Program-made: the position numbers and the translations under genes
From: Aaosphaeria pasadenensis
Taxonomy: Eukaryota > Ascomycota > Dothideomycetes > Pleosporales
Assembly (NCBI GenBank): GCA_022813625.1
Contig: JAKLMB010000018.1
Location: 620,001-684,000, forward strand
Direction: 5' to 3'
Length of the DNA stretch: 64,000 nt
The notes under the pieces: model-generated
Databases searched by the model: none
What the model saw: only the letters and a program-made list of their open reading frames with translations
What the model was told of the DNA's origin: nothing
Shown here: in pieces, positions 22,340-33,868 of the stretch
How the letters are laid out: every line of letters starts with the position of its first letter
How positions within the stretch are numbered: position 1 is the stretch's first letter

Positions 22340-23074
22340 TCATAATGAACTTACTTCAACCCTGTTTGAATGAGGCCTCACCCCTTTCAATTGTTTTTCT
22401 TTTGGTCGATAAGTAGGTTTGTAGGGCCAAGTGTCACATGAACTGTCCCGACAGTGGGGACAAGGAAAGCTGGACTGATCTCCGATCGCCGTAGCGTAGT
22501 AAGTAAATTCCCACTTGCCAATGCATTCAGTGTGGAAGATGTGGCCTAGTTTTTGAGTTAGCCAATGAACAAAGATGTTAGGGGACAATTCCATACCACA
22601 AGCGAGGAACACCTTTGGGTCCTGGCCATGCTCCTCGACACAAATATCGCATTTCGAAGCCAACAACTTTTTTGGGTTCGTGGTTGTGACTGAGTGTAAT
22701 ATACACCATATTTCTCCACGTGACGAATCAGAAGAATCGGCACATTCCTCACAAAATATCTAGAGATTCGGTTAGAACAAAGTTCATTGTGTGTGAGAAA
22801 GTCCTTACGCAGGCACAATTGAGAAAATACTTTGAGTCCGCCAGTTGGGCCCGGCAGCACGAACATGTCTCGACTTCGTCTTCAAGGTCGAAAACTGTGT
22901 ACGCTAAGTGGTGTTAGTGATATTACAGCAAGAGAAGGCCTGGAACTTACCAGATGCTATTTCTCTGATCGGCGACGACGACCTTTGGGAATGATCGGTA
23001 GTACCACTCGATGGCATCGACTGCGCTCCTGGCTGACTGGACTCAGGCTCACTGAACCTCACGGTTGAAGACAT
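22340..23074 (-). CDS. RING-H2 protein with a second cysteine module
   Basis: Four exons, 23074-22951, 22903-22809, 22759-22597 and 22545-22340, join in phase to give about 195 residues. The first 40 residues are Ser-rich. Residues 53-77 hold a Cys-rich module (CSCC then CACIFCEEC). A RING-H2 domain follows: CDIC, then CGHIFHTEC, then CPHC, the spacing of a C3H2C3 finger with the usual Trp after the third pair (IGKWE). This predicts E3 ubiquitin ligase activity. The last intron (22546-22596) is 51 bp, so retention would keep the frame but split the finger. The end is basic. Confidence 0.7.
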
Positions 23075-24146
23075 TTCGAAGATTGAGTAGGTAAATGAAG
23101 TAGAAGGACTTGAAGAAAGGATTCCGGCAGTGATTGTCACTTTTGTATAGCGGAGCCTTGGACTCTTAATATAGGGAGGTTCATCACCAAATGCCATCAC
23201 GATAGCATCTCTCTAAGCCATGTTCTCTTTGGCATAGGCTTGCTCGATTCAAATTAGGCGCACGAGAGCCAGTCGATTATCCCCTTGCTGCACCTGGGGC
23301 GACTGATGGCGGGCTGCGGCAAGGCTTCCTACATGTCCCGGGCACAGTGACACCTTAGGAGCTCATAGTGGACCACGTCATCAGGAAACCTCACGAAGCG
23401 CCATGCAAGTTCGTTACTGGAGACATATGAACCAGTAGTTATCTCGGTAAATGTGACGGATAGCAGGCTGTGCACAGCTGAAATGCCCCTGATCGGGGTT
23501 GGAATAAGAGCCGATCGTATCAAATTCTATGGCTTCATTGAGAGCGCTTGCAGAGAGTCTGAGTTATATTGCCACCAAGCAGTGCGTACCTTGACTTATC
23601 GTGGCTTAGGAGCCAGTAGTTACCTCGAGAACCCTTGTCAAGGATATGCTAAGGATAACAAAGTTGGTTCCAATAGTGGCCGGAGTAAAAGATATGACTT
23701 CATCATGCGCTCCTAATATAGAATCGGAGCTGGTGAGCCTATCATTCATCTTCTAATCTATGCTTTCCCTCACTAGGGTGCACACAGTCCTTTTCTTGCA
23801 CATAGACCCCTGGGATGGGAACGTTGAGCGAGGCGTAGGCGTCTCAGATCTGGAGATATCACTGCAGGAATACGAGTAAGTATGACTTCGCCCATCCTAA
23901 TTGAACCGTAGCTCAACTATCTGAGCTGCTGAATGGTTACAACATGCACCGTAGAAGGTAAAGGCAGTGTTAATTGGTTGTCAAAGTTACTGAGTCGTTT
24001 GCAGATGAGGCACTCAAGCAAGGGATGCTCCAGATATGACTTTCAAAATCTGCCTTGTCAGACGAAAGATACCAAATATAAAATCACTACTGCTACTCTT
24101 GCCCTGAGAACCTCTCGCTATACAATCTTATCCCACAAATCTCACC
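23075..24146. other. Intergenic, no supported gene
   Basis: A plus-strand frame at 23453-23716 is the longest here but lacks coding character. Two similar short strings (agtagttatctcgg near 23433 and agtagttacctcgag near 23614) hint at an old duplication. Confidence 0.35.
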
Positions 24147-25134
24147 ATGGACGCCAATCAGCAGAAGAGTCCTTGCTTGTCTTCAAATCAGATCAATCAC
24201 TACAAGAAGACAGGTCCTGGCCTCCGTCGCTCCAGGCCCATTCTCGCATGTGAAAGGTGTCGTCTATCTCACCTCAAGGTACCATATGCACCATTTCATG
24301 TTGATATAGATTTTCTAAGTCTAGCAGTGCACCAGAGTGGACAAAAGCTGTCTCCGCTGCTTCAAAGCTGGAACTCCGTGCACCTCTGTTCAGGAGGCTC
24401 GGCATACAAAGATTGAACATATCAATACCTTCCCAGAATTGCCCGACAAAACAGCTTACCCGTTACCGCGCCAATTTTCAGCTTCCTTGGGTGAACACTA
24501 CTTCCAAATCCCGCAGTTACTCAATCACCACTCAATGGACCAGGAACCTATGAATATACCTCAAGACCAAACACTTAGCACGCAAAGTCTCTCCCTCGAC
24601 AATTCATCACTAACAAGGAATGAGAACAACTCGGCCGAACGCTCTTCAGGGGTAGCAATTCCAAATAACACCATACCTCTCAACTTTACTCGGCGATACA
24701 ACCAGCAGAACCTTTCGCAAGAGAATGGAGTTCCCCATCTGACGCACATAATGGAACCGCATCAGCTCCCCTTCGATACCTTGTGGCCAGAGCACCTTAC
24801 ATCTTTTCTCCCTCCGTTACCAGAGGTTGCACTTGGATCTCACAGTGTACCCTATAATTACATGATTCACTCAGGTTATGAAGGGCCTGACTACTTCTAT
24901 GCCGCTCCAAATCTTCAAGCCTGCTTGCAAGGGATAAACGATATACCCGACAACTACACGACGCACTCAAGCTACGACAGGCCTAGCTACTTGGATGTAA
25001 CGCCAAATCTCCAAGACTTCTTGCCAGGAGAAACACTTGGATCTGACAGTGTACCGTACAACTACACAACTCACTTAAGTTGTGAGGGGCTCGGCGAATA
25101 CAATGCAACTCCACAACCAGGACATTCGTATTAG
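24147..25134 (+). CDS. Short Zn2Cys6 zinc-cluster protein
   Basis: Two exons, 24147-24278 and 24328-25134, join in phase to give about 312 residues. The junction completes a zinc cluster with exact C-x2-C-x6-C-x6-C-x2-C-x6-C spacing (ACERCRLSHLKC, then CLRCFKAGTPC), preceded by a basic arm (RRSRP). There is no fungal-specific transcription factor middle domain, and the rest is Asn/Ser/Pro-rich. Residues of about 205-305 contain three diverged copies of a unit of about 35 residues (VPYNYMIHSGYEGPDYF, IPDNYTTHSSYDRPSYL, VPYNYTTHLSCEGLGEY). It is adjacent to and convergent with the captain-like gene, 179 bp apart. It probably binds DNA; its targets are unknown. Confidence 0.7.
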
Positions 25135-25313
25135 GATCCACGGGCTTAAGAAGGAATGAAACATCTTGAAGGAGATCAATGATGGAAGTTTAACTTCCAT
25201 CCTTTGAAATGGGAATGAAACCAAGATTTCTTTTTGATTCTCTATATCACAGTCATTTATGTGCAATTTGAATAGATTTCCAATGTAAAAGATCACTTGT
25301 TCTATACTAAAAG

Positions 25314-27817
25314 TCAGAGCGAACCGTAAGCGTCGTAGAACCACCCAAACCCATCTCCAGCAGACCATTGTGAGGGTGGCAGGTTTGAGAAGCTCTGCGT
25401 TCCAAACAAATCTTCAGTGATGCCATGATCATCGTAAAAGTGGTGCAGGAGATCAGTCCGACTAAAATCCGAACCATTAGAGCATCTGGGATGAGGACAT
25501 TTAACGTTTTTAACTTGAGATGAAAACAACTCGACTAAGTGGTCTCGCAGATGCCTCAGGAATTCAAAAGATACCGTAAACTCAGTGACTACCTTCTCAT
25601 ACTCTCCCCAAGCCTGAAACTCAGATTTTGCGAGGCAGAAGGGGCACCTTCCACCAGAGACTATTACGTTACGTAATCGTAGAATTCCGCAGAACATATC
25701 AAGTGTTTGAAAGTGCTTCTTGCGGTGCTTTCGAAGATCATCGATATTATTGGACCAGACACTGCATCGATGACAGTATTTCGGCGCGAAGCTGACTGGT
25801 CCAGAGATAAAGTGGGCTTTGAAGGCACATGCCCGTAGATGTTGTTGTCGGTGTGTTATGCTTTTTCTTTCGACGGTTAACGATTGAAACAAAACATTTG
25901 GGTTACAATCTTACTTGGACAAAATTTTAGGACAACGAGGGCATTTCAGATCTTGAAGTGGCAATTCCCCAACATAGTACTCCGCGGGATGAACGTAGTC
26001 GCGATTAGACAGCATTATCATGCTGTGTATCGCTTTAGAGGATCGTAACGAGTATTGTTCCTTGGAAGCTTCATCGGACATATGAGCCCGATTGGTGTCA
26101 TAATGCTTCATTATGAGCGATCTTGTCTCTGGAAGGTTAAGATCCCCTAGCATCTCGATAGAGCTATTCAGGGTTGAACCCCCCAGGGTCGGAATTTCGC
26201 CATCAGGTTTTGGTGCCGAAGCATTTGATTGCGAGCCCGACCAGATCTTCCGAAGCTCAAACCATGCCTGTTTCCGTGCGCGTTTGCCCAGCACATCTTT
26301 TCCTTCATCTTGGTGTGACCAGACTAATTCTCTCCAGGTTTTAAGATACTCCTGATGAGCTCGAGAAGGCAGTCGATGAGGTAATCTCTTAGAACGTGGA
26401 TTGCGTCTCAGCGCTGAGCTGGAAAAACCTGCATCCGGCTTTCCCCGCAGCACAATTCCTTTGATATCGACTTTCGAAATGTTTGACTGATAGTGTTTCT
26501 GATAAACTGCGTTATCCTTCTGGCCAAGAATCTGATTGGTCTGTCGCATGGAGGTTGAGGTGCTCTCTTGAATAGAGTCAGAGCCTGTATTCAAATATCA
26601 GGATATACGCACCGTCCAATGAATTGGCAGAGCCGCGCCGGATATCATATGGGTGGATCCATTCGAGATATCCACATCGATATGACAATCTTTCGAGTGC
26701 ATAGATGTATGCATGGTATTTCCACGCGCTTCCATCTTTGTTGATGAGAAATGGCTCAGTCAACATGGCCGGTTTGATGTGGAACACTCTGATTTCTTCC
26801 GATGGTTCAAGCTTCTGGGCACGGAGTTCGTCGATGCTTTTAAAGTCCTGGAGAGCTTGATCGGCAAAGACAACACTGAGAAATGTGGATACGATACAAT
26901 TCATCAATTCATCCTCTTCGAGCCATAGTAGAGTCAGACTGTAATATTCAGCAAGGATTCATCCATGGATTGATAATTGACATACCTTTGAGACTCATTA
27001 TCTTTCTCTCCTTTCATCCAGTTCTGCGTCAAGACTACTCCAAACCTCTCCACATTGTTCTCATCGCGTAGTAACACTATCTCTATATCGCCATATGTCA
27101 AGGAGAGATCCGGATAGTATGTTGTTGGGACAAACGCTCCTATTCTACCTGCTGAAAAGAACAGTATTTGTGTAACAAGAATGGTCTGAATCCGGGTTCT
27201 CTCCCACTCAAACTCATCCGAGTCATCGCAGAAGATCTGCGTCATCAGATGGCGATATATAACCGCATCGCATGCATATTTGGTTCGTTTCTGTTGTGCA
27301 ATCTTGAATTCTTCACGAAGATCGGACCGGACGTACTGACACTTTTAATATATGATTTGAAGCCATAGTCATTTTCGACTCACGGCTAGAACATCTTCAT
27401 TCACTTTAGCATCGACCTTGTTTCCGGTTTCTCGGTAGATGAGTGCCTGCAATCGTTCCCAAGTACTCTCAGTCGAATCAAGACTAACGACCTCACCGAT
27501 GCGGCCTTTTGAACTTCCCACCCACCATGCGAGAAACTGCTTCAGAATAGAGGCTTGAGGTACTGCGCTCCCATCCGAAAGAGGGACATTTATCCCCAGA
27601 TAATCACAGAATCTGAAGATTGGGTAAGTTGGAGTACTTGGGTCGGGCTATTAAGGGTGTATTCTTACTCAGTAAACATGGCTTTGGAACGGTCGTAGTT
27701 TATCGTGGTAGCAGGAGCTAGCTTCTTCCTCGCACGTTTGTACACTCTGTTGCGAAGATCGGTTGCCGCGAGCCCCCTCTTTGCCAGTGTGGCAGCCCTT
27801 GACGTTTTTTTGCCCAT
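25314..27817 (-). CDS. DUF3435 tyrosine recombinase (Starship captain-like)
   Basis: Six exons on the minus strand: 27817-27669, 27612-27384, 27335-26986, 26938-26613, 26566-25915 and 25866-25314, all in phase, about 752 residues. An ATG at 27859 would add 14. The N-terminus is basic. The recombinase core shows the first catalytic Arg in SAGRIGAFVP (about 190), the HPYDIRRGSANSLD box (about 338-351, H-x-x-x-x-R-R) and, after QTNQILGQKDNA, a tyrosine in VYQKHYQS (Y373 or Y377). These fit the R...H-x-x-R...Y layout of tyrosine recombinases and the RRGaa box typical of DUF3435. C2H2-like fingers follow (CPRC; CHRC with RKHRKKH; CPFC with RHLRDH; CPHPRC with HHFYDDH). The family excises and inserts Starships. 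The frame is intact, so it could be active. Confidence 0.87.
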
Positions 27818-28139
27818 TGTCGTCGGGTTTGGCGTTCGGACTCGTGCACGGCGGCACACAATGGAGAAGAGGCCATCATCAGTCTTGTACTTCCAGCTTC
27901 TAGGGCAATCTCAAATTTAATTTACTGGAACACGAAATCGTGGCTGATTTCAAGTTGGAGCGCGCAAGTCGGAATTATCCAAGAATGGGATTCCAACACC
28001 CCGAATGTCAGAAATGCGCAATGTTGCATTGCAGAATCGGAAGATCAAATCGGGTTTATGGTAGGTTGGCGTCAGCACGCTATGCCTATTCCAGTGTCGT
28101 CCTTTTGCATCGGATGTCGTCTGTTTAAGGTTCATGCAC

Positions 28140-28161
28140 AAAGACACCCTTAGATTAGTAA
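28140..28161 (-). other. Candidate Starship 5' edge / target-site motif
   Basis: Reading the minus strand from 28161, the sequence is TTAC, seven bases, A, then GGGTGTC, matching the TTAC(N7)A target reported for an active Starship. It lies 344 bp upstream of the captain start, a plausible distance. A single copy of such a short motif is weak evidence, and no partner repeat is visible. Confidence 0.3.
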
Positions 28162-30851
28162 CATGGAATCTTTGTGGTGATTGGTGCCACCAAGGGACTG
28201 AAATCTACCCTGAAATACATTAGTTACATACTTGGCAACGTAATTCCGATGACCTGGTATTCTTGGTATTACACGCGTTCGCCAAGATCCGTTCACCTTC
28301 ATGGATACATAAACCCCTCTTTGCCCCTTCACTTCTTTTCTATGCAAGTCACTACTCTTTGGCTTAGATCAAGTGTAGTATCTGTTCTTTTCAGTTTAAT
28401 CTCTGAAACGTCTCTACGGAGACATTCAAGATTATTCTACTTTTTTGACCTAGCTGTCTTCGCTCTGGGCTTGCCTATCGTCGACAGCACAGTGTTGCTC
28501 ACCCTGCACTACCGTGAGCGAACGCGAAACTACCATCTTTTTCAATTCTTGATCTGGTTTTACCGGTCTTGCATGGAAGGAGTTGTCTGTCTTGAGTTCT
28601 GCTTCGTCTTACCCTGGGCTTGTCTGGCAAAGTTGTTGACCCACTCGTATCACGCGTCGTCCTCTGGCCTGTCGTCATACGCGTCTGAGTCTGTTGAGTT
28701 TTCTATTTTCCTAATGTGTTCATATGTCCGACGTTTCAATATCTGAGCAATAGAATCAATCCCGTCGTCGATTAAGTCTATCATCGCTCTCATCATCGTA
28801 ACACCCGAGTGAGCGCTTCGCGGTGCGGTCAAATAACGACTTATGTTCAGGATCCCAAACTTATTGCGCATCAATTCCTGGCTCCAATCTATAGTTGCGT
28901 AACTTCGATTTCGAACCTCCGACTGAGGCAGCACATATTAACACCCTTCGTGGTATATACCAGAAGAATTCATTCAAGAACATGCTGTGCAGTTTGATGG
29001 CTGCCTTCATCCAATAAGGGAGCTGGGAATACCTGTTTTTCTGGATAGGTTTGAGTTTGTTGTGGCAAGGCAATGCTCTATCGCAATCTTTGTATGTCTC
29101 TCAAGCCCCGCTTTGCACGCCGTCTGCAAAACTTCGTCAACAGGCGGTAATTGCTTAGATATTCATACCTCCTAGCATGTAAGTCTTGCTCTTGTACCTG
29201 TACATTCCCAGAGTATGATGGTTAGTTCGTTCTGTTCAGTTTATTTCTTGCTTGGAATGTACCTCATTTAAGTTCTGGTGTCTCACGACCTTATAAACTA
29301 CCCCCCCTCCCCTTGCCGGATGAGTCGATAAAACATTTGCCAGGTCCGGACTGCCCTTCCACAGCATTCAGCCCCAACCTCCAGACTGACACACGGAATC
29401 ACCGCTCGCCTGAAAGTCGTCTGGCCGGAGGGGGACCTGCTCCCTGACGCAGATCAATATCCTCGATTCTGCAAAATCCTCTCTCGCTCCTCCCATGCCC
29501 TTTCTCGAGCAGAGATTACTCTCCTTCTTCAGTGTCTGTATCATCGTCCTCTTCCGTAGTCCCACCATGGTAAGAAGCAGTACTGGGATCATCGCTGTGC
29601 GACTGCTACTGGGCAGTTATATTCGATTGGGCACAGGTCGTTGTCTATGCCGTCGCCACGCTTCACGATCCCGTGTACCAGGGACGACTATTCAACTTTA
29701 TCTTCTTGTTGTATATGTGATCCTAAATTACACGCTTCACGAGCCCTGGACTCGCTAGATTCCTTCTCGCAAATTTCGATCTCCCGTGGCTCTGTAAAGA
29801 GTCAGTGCTTTAGTTGTGGCCATGCTGTGGATGTTTACCATACCTTCCAGTAGATATAGATCATCCTCCTTGGGAACCCATAATCCATGGTCACCTTTAT
29901 CGCTGTGTTAGTAGCCATAAAGTCAGTAAAAAGGGCTGCTAGGGAGTAAAGCTCTATAACCCAAGTCTTGTCACCAACAATCAAAGGATCACAATAAATC
30001 TAGAGGGAGTGCTAGAAAATTCGCAGCGCTGTACGACCTGGTACATCTTCCAGGAAGGTTAAGCTAGCCTTCGTTTCGTAGACTGTTGGTTTCCTCACGA
30101 GCTAGAAGGGGCCGATTTTCCATTCTTGAACGACTTCCAGGAGCTCACTCCCCAGGCTGTCCAGACTTTCTTGGACGGTGAATGAGCGAGACGCCTGAGC
30201 CGACCTTTTCCTGTTCTCTTTTATTGTCTAGGCCTCCGCCGTGAGCCTTTCCAATATGTCCGTCAACTAATCTAGATATTCCTTTCCCAATCCGTCGGGT
30301 TGAGCGCAAGGGAGACATTGTCAAGTAGTCCCGCTGGGGTGATGGTTAAGACGTGAGGCCAGTGGAATATATATTCCTGATTAGCACAGTTTTCCTCTAC
30401 TCCAAAATCTTTAACCTCTCTTAAGTTAATTGTCCGAGTTGTAGGCAGTACGAAAGGTCCAATGCTCAACCTCGAGTTCTTACTTGACAGCACTGTAGCC
30501 AGTATAATGATATTTCGACATATCAAATGCCCCACAACCAGTTTCAATTGAAGTACAAGGGCTTGCCATTGTTCGAATCGCGATTTTGCGCTACAGTGAT
30601 TGTTGTGGTCATTTGAGTTTACACTGAAAGCTTACATAAAACATATTCAATGCAGTTCATGTAGCTATTTGAATCTACAAATGTGGCAATATATAGGATG
30701 TTCGGCCTATAGAGTACTTGCAGCATAGGGGTGATCATGTAAATAATTGATGCATGTTACAATTATAAGACACATTTAATTCAAAGTTACTCTACGAGAC
30801 TATGTTTCAATTCTCTCTATATCATACTTAGTTATAGGACGACCCTAACAT
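28162..30851. other. Gene-poor region, no supported gene
   Basis: Several frames up to 190 codons occur (for example plus 28174-28746), but they are hydrophobic or low in coding character and lack splice-consistent partners. The stretch may contain eroded transposon sequence; I could not identify any family. A CT-rich run lies near 29310. Confidence 0.4.
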
Positions 30852-32414
30852 TTAACTCTCCTCATTCTCCTTGCGTAAAAGGCCCTGCTCTAATCCCTCT
30901 TCATTATCTACAGCACTGTAATCTCCGATTGTGCTACTTGTCTTAGTAAAACGTGCACGCAATGTTGGCGCAGAGTAGATAATATATGCAGAGCAAACCA
31001 TGAATCCAATACCAATAAGGAAATACCAGATTGGCTGATCTGCAATCATTAAACCACTTTTAAACATCAGTAACCAGTCAATTGGATCAGAAAAAATAGA
31101 AAGCAACGACCACGGAACATATTCAAAACAGAGACAAGGCAGTCACTTACAGAAGAACATTGATCCAAGCAGTCCCCAAGCTTGAGGCACCGAATCGGCG
31201 ATGCCAGAGAGTGACGGTAGTTGCGCGCCTAATTTTAAGATATTGCACGTGGTGCAGATAACCGAACATTGGCGTAAGAAGAATTGAAATCAGCAGTGCG
31301 AAGCCGAGAATTTTGTGAGCACCAGTTGAAGTTGCAATCTATCCGTCGAGTTAGAAAGTTCGCCAGCGCTAGGACCGAGATTTTCTTACAGTGATGGGGT
31401 GTCCCCAAGACAAATAGATGCCCCATGAAATTCCCAAGATAGCTAATGCGACCGAAGAAAGCTGGATGACCCAGTGTATCTTGAATGCTTTTGGATGCCC
31501 GCTCCGAATTCCAGCAACACCTAATGGCATTACAACGACAAATGCAAACGCCAGCAACAAGCCGTGAATAGCGAAAAGCTGGCCGGGTTTCCATGAGGTA
31601 TTGACCTCTGCACCTATCGATTTCCTCCCGTTTTCAACTAGATCGGGTGCAACGGGTGTTTTGTCCGCGTAGTGACTGACTGTCATGTCGAGCTCAAAGA
31701 TACCTAACATGTATCAGACTAGATTGCATGATATTAGACAAGATTGAAACAAACCGTAATCGCTATGAAGACCCAGTGGCTTTTTGAGATCGTTCGTTTG
31801 CATGACGTATTCCCACTGATTCGAGAATATCCATTTCTGTTTCATCGACGTAACATCCGCGGCATTGCGATGCCATGTATCACAGCTATAGCAAACTACT
31901 TGGGCGTTGTAGTAGTCTCCATCAATCCACGTCTTGATAGTTTGGTAGTCTGGCATGTCGTCTGATGGCTCAGGAGGATAGTGGTAACTGTTGGTTCATT
32001 TCGTAAGCAAAACGTGACGAGAGGATTCAGAATGTCTACTCACTTGGTCGTGCGAAGACTCATCACGACATCTTCTTACATCAGTCAAATGTTCTAGTGG
32101 AAATGGTGTTGAACAGTACCTTTTTCCCCCGCTCCTGGATATAACACAAACATCAACGACCCGTCCATTGTCGCGCCCGTTCCGAACGCTGCATAGCCGA
32201 TTCGGTTTTCGAACTTTGCAGAAACGAGGAGGTAGAAGTCTTCAGAGTTGCTGGTTTCGTTGTGATATGTCGATACTGCGAGACATTGATCTGTGCGTAA
32301 AGATTCATCGACACGGCAGAACTGGAGTTGGCCAGCAGTGACTGAGGAGATAATGACAGCCAAAACAGTCAATGAGGCCCAACTGCTCCACCTCTGTATA
32401 AAGGAGAAAGGCAT
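30852..32414 (-). CDS. DOMON / cytochrome b561 membrane protein
   Basis: Six exons on the minus strand: 32414-32120, 32071-32044, 31987-31755, 31703-31390, 31338-31151 and 31056-30852, in phase, about 420 residues. A signal peptide (residues 1-28) is followed by a DOMON domain like the cytochrome domain of cellobiose dehydrogenase (YAAFGTGATMDGSLMF and CYSCDTWH). Then come five to six membrane helices of a cytochrome b561/ferric-reductase-like core: FAIHGLLLAFAFVVVMPLG, IHWVIQLSSVALAILG, GAHKILGFALLISILL and FLIGIGFMVCSAYIIY. Histidines in FAIHG, KIHW, GAHK and YLHH are heme-ligand candidates. It probably passes electrons across the plasma membrane. The tail is acidic and cytosolic. The last intron is longer than the others (94 bp). 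Confidence 0.82.
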
Positions 32415-33066
32415 CGCGTGATTTTGGAACGATATCTGCTATAGTCTATCAAACAAATGAATGATAGTGGCAGTCTTGTATAAGAGGAGGTAACCAAATG
32501 TAGGAACTTTGATTGAGGAGTGGGCACAGAAGACTTTCAGGTGAGTAAACCGTCTTTTGAGTTACTAGCTACCTGCATCAGTGGCGGGAGCAGGTCACCG
32601 GTGGCTCGCTATAGAGACCGGCATCAAGTGGGCCCTCTGTTACGATAGTACCGGTAATGGCTGATGATAGAACGTAATTATGCATTTATAGGCATTTCTA
32701 TAGAGTAGCCAACGCTAGGCTAGTCTCGCAGATCTTCCCGCCGTGCAGCCCCTGTCGGTTGTTTGCTTGTCAGTGCTTGTCCCTCGTCTGGGCTTTCGGC
32801 TACCGAGACCCTTGGCATGTTAACCATTTCCAGCCACCCAGGTACTAGTGCAGAGATCAGTGCTTCCGCGAGTGCAGCCGTTCAACGTCCGCGTCATATG
32901 CATCGACATTGCCACTCGTGATAGGTCCTACATGGAACTGAGATTCATCCTTCTGATTATTCTGATTAACATCATCTTGTTTCACCATCGCCCTTTCTCC
33001 AAAGCTATCAAGATCATTGTGCAACCGTTCGAAGCCAACTCCGACCAATTCACCGCCAGTAGGAAG
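32415..33066. promoter_or_regulatory. Divergent intergenic region
   Basis: 652 bp separate the DOMON gene (minus) and the GFA-like gene (plus). Both promoters must lie here; a plus-strand frame at 32848-33117 overlaps the GFA start and looks like a shadow. Confidence 0.3.
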
Positions 33067-33607
33067 ATGACAGACGCCAAAAAAGAGTCGCAGACATACC
33101 CCTGCAGATGCCAGTGAGTTATCCTGATTGGCACCGTGTGCAAGGCAAAGTTATTTGCAAACAACTCGTCTAACTTGCGAAATCTAACGTCCATTGCGCT
33201 AATGATTTTCACAGCTGCGGGGAAGTCACATTCACCATAACACTATCTCCGCCACTGGCGGACTACACAGTTATGCAATGTAATTGCTCCATCTGCACTG
33301 CCCATGGATACCTCTTGGTCTATCCGAACCGCTCCGATGTGATCTTTCATGGGAATTCCATGGACCACGTGCAAAAGTATCAATTTCATACGAAGAAGAA
33401 GGATCACTGGTTCTGCTCCCACTGTGGCACGAGTTTGTTGATCGATTTCAATGGCATCTATGAGAACTTTGATGTTATGGCTGTCAATGTGAGTTGCAAA
33501 TCTTTCCTAAATGTGTGAAGTCTGAGCTGAACATAAAGGCACGAACGATTGAGAACATCGACATCAGTGCCTTGAAGTTGGAATATGGCAACGGTAAAGA
33601 GCTTTAA
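33067..33607 (+). CDS. GFA-like (glutathione-dependent formaldehyde-activating) zinc protein
   Basis: Three exons, 33067-33113, 33215-33488 and 33539-33607, join in phase to give about 129 residues. The first junction rebuilds CRCHCGEVTF, the usual N-terminal CxCG zinc motif of the GFA/CENP-V fold. CNCSICTAHGYL and FCSHCGTSL supply the second and third zinc pairs. The length fits a minimal GFA domain. Members act on S-hydroxymethyl-glutathione or are uncharacterised, and the substrate here is unknown. The gene lies between the DOMON protein and the repeat precursor; membership of the RiPP cluster is uncertain. Confidence 0.8.
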
Positions 33608-33868
33608 TATGTTCACGTAAGTTCGAGGAATAGGTTCAAAAGAGTGTACATTGAAAGTAAAGCTAGTGAATGAAGGTCGTAAACTCTAGTATCCAGCCAT
33701 GTCTCCCCTGTCCAAGCCCGTATCTAATGCCGTACTGCGCCAAAATATTCACTGTCCCTATTTGCGCCACGTCGCATGTCTAATCAGACCCCAATCGAGC
33801 GACATTTGTCGAATCCCGGGCACTGCCCATTCATACTATCTCCGTGGCATGTTCAATTAACCTGGAAC

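Larger units (their letters stand above)
1..28161 (-). mobile_element. Candidate Starship giant transposon, captain-proximal part
   Basis: This is an inferred element, not a demonstrated one. A DUF3435 tyrosine recombinase lies at the right edge and is transcribed leftwards, the position and direction of a captain gene at the 5' end of a Starship. Within 20 kb on its downstream side are a patatin-like protein, a DUF3723 protein and a ferric reductase, families reported as recurrent Starship accessory genes (established knowledge). The right edge is placed at a TTAC(N7)A site read on the minus strand at 28161-28150. I found no matching direct repeat or terminal inverted repeat on the left, so position 1 is only the window limit. 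Confidence 0.6.

Noticed and set aside
28174..28746. 190-codon plus-strand frame with hydrophobic stretches
   Set aside because: Hydrophobicity looks compositional; no plausible membrane-protein pattern, splice context or family match.
29980..30250. Possible retrotransposon chromodomain remnant
   Set aside because: Fragments are suggestive by composition only; no reverse transcriptase, integrase or LTR could be seen.
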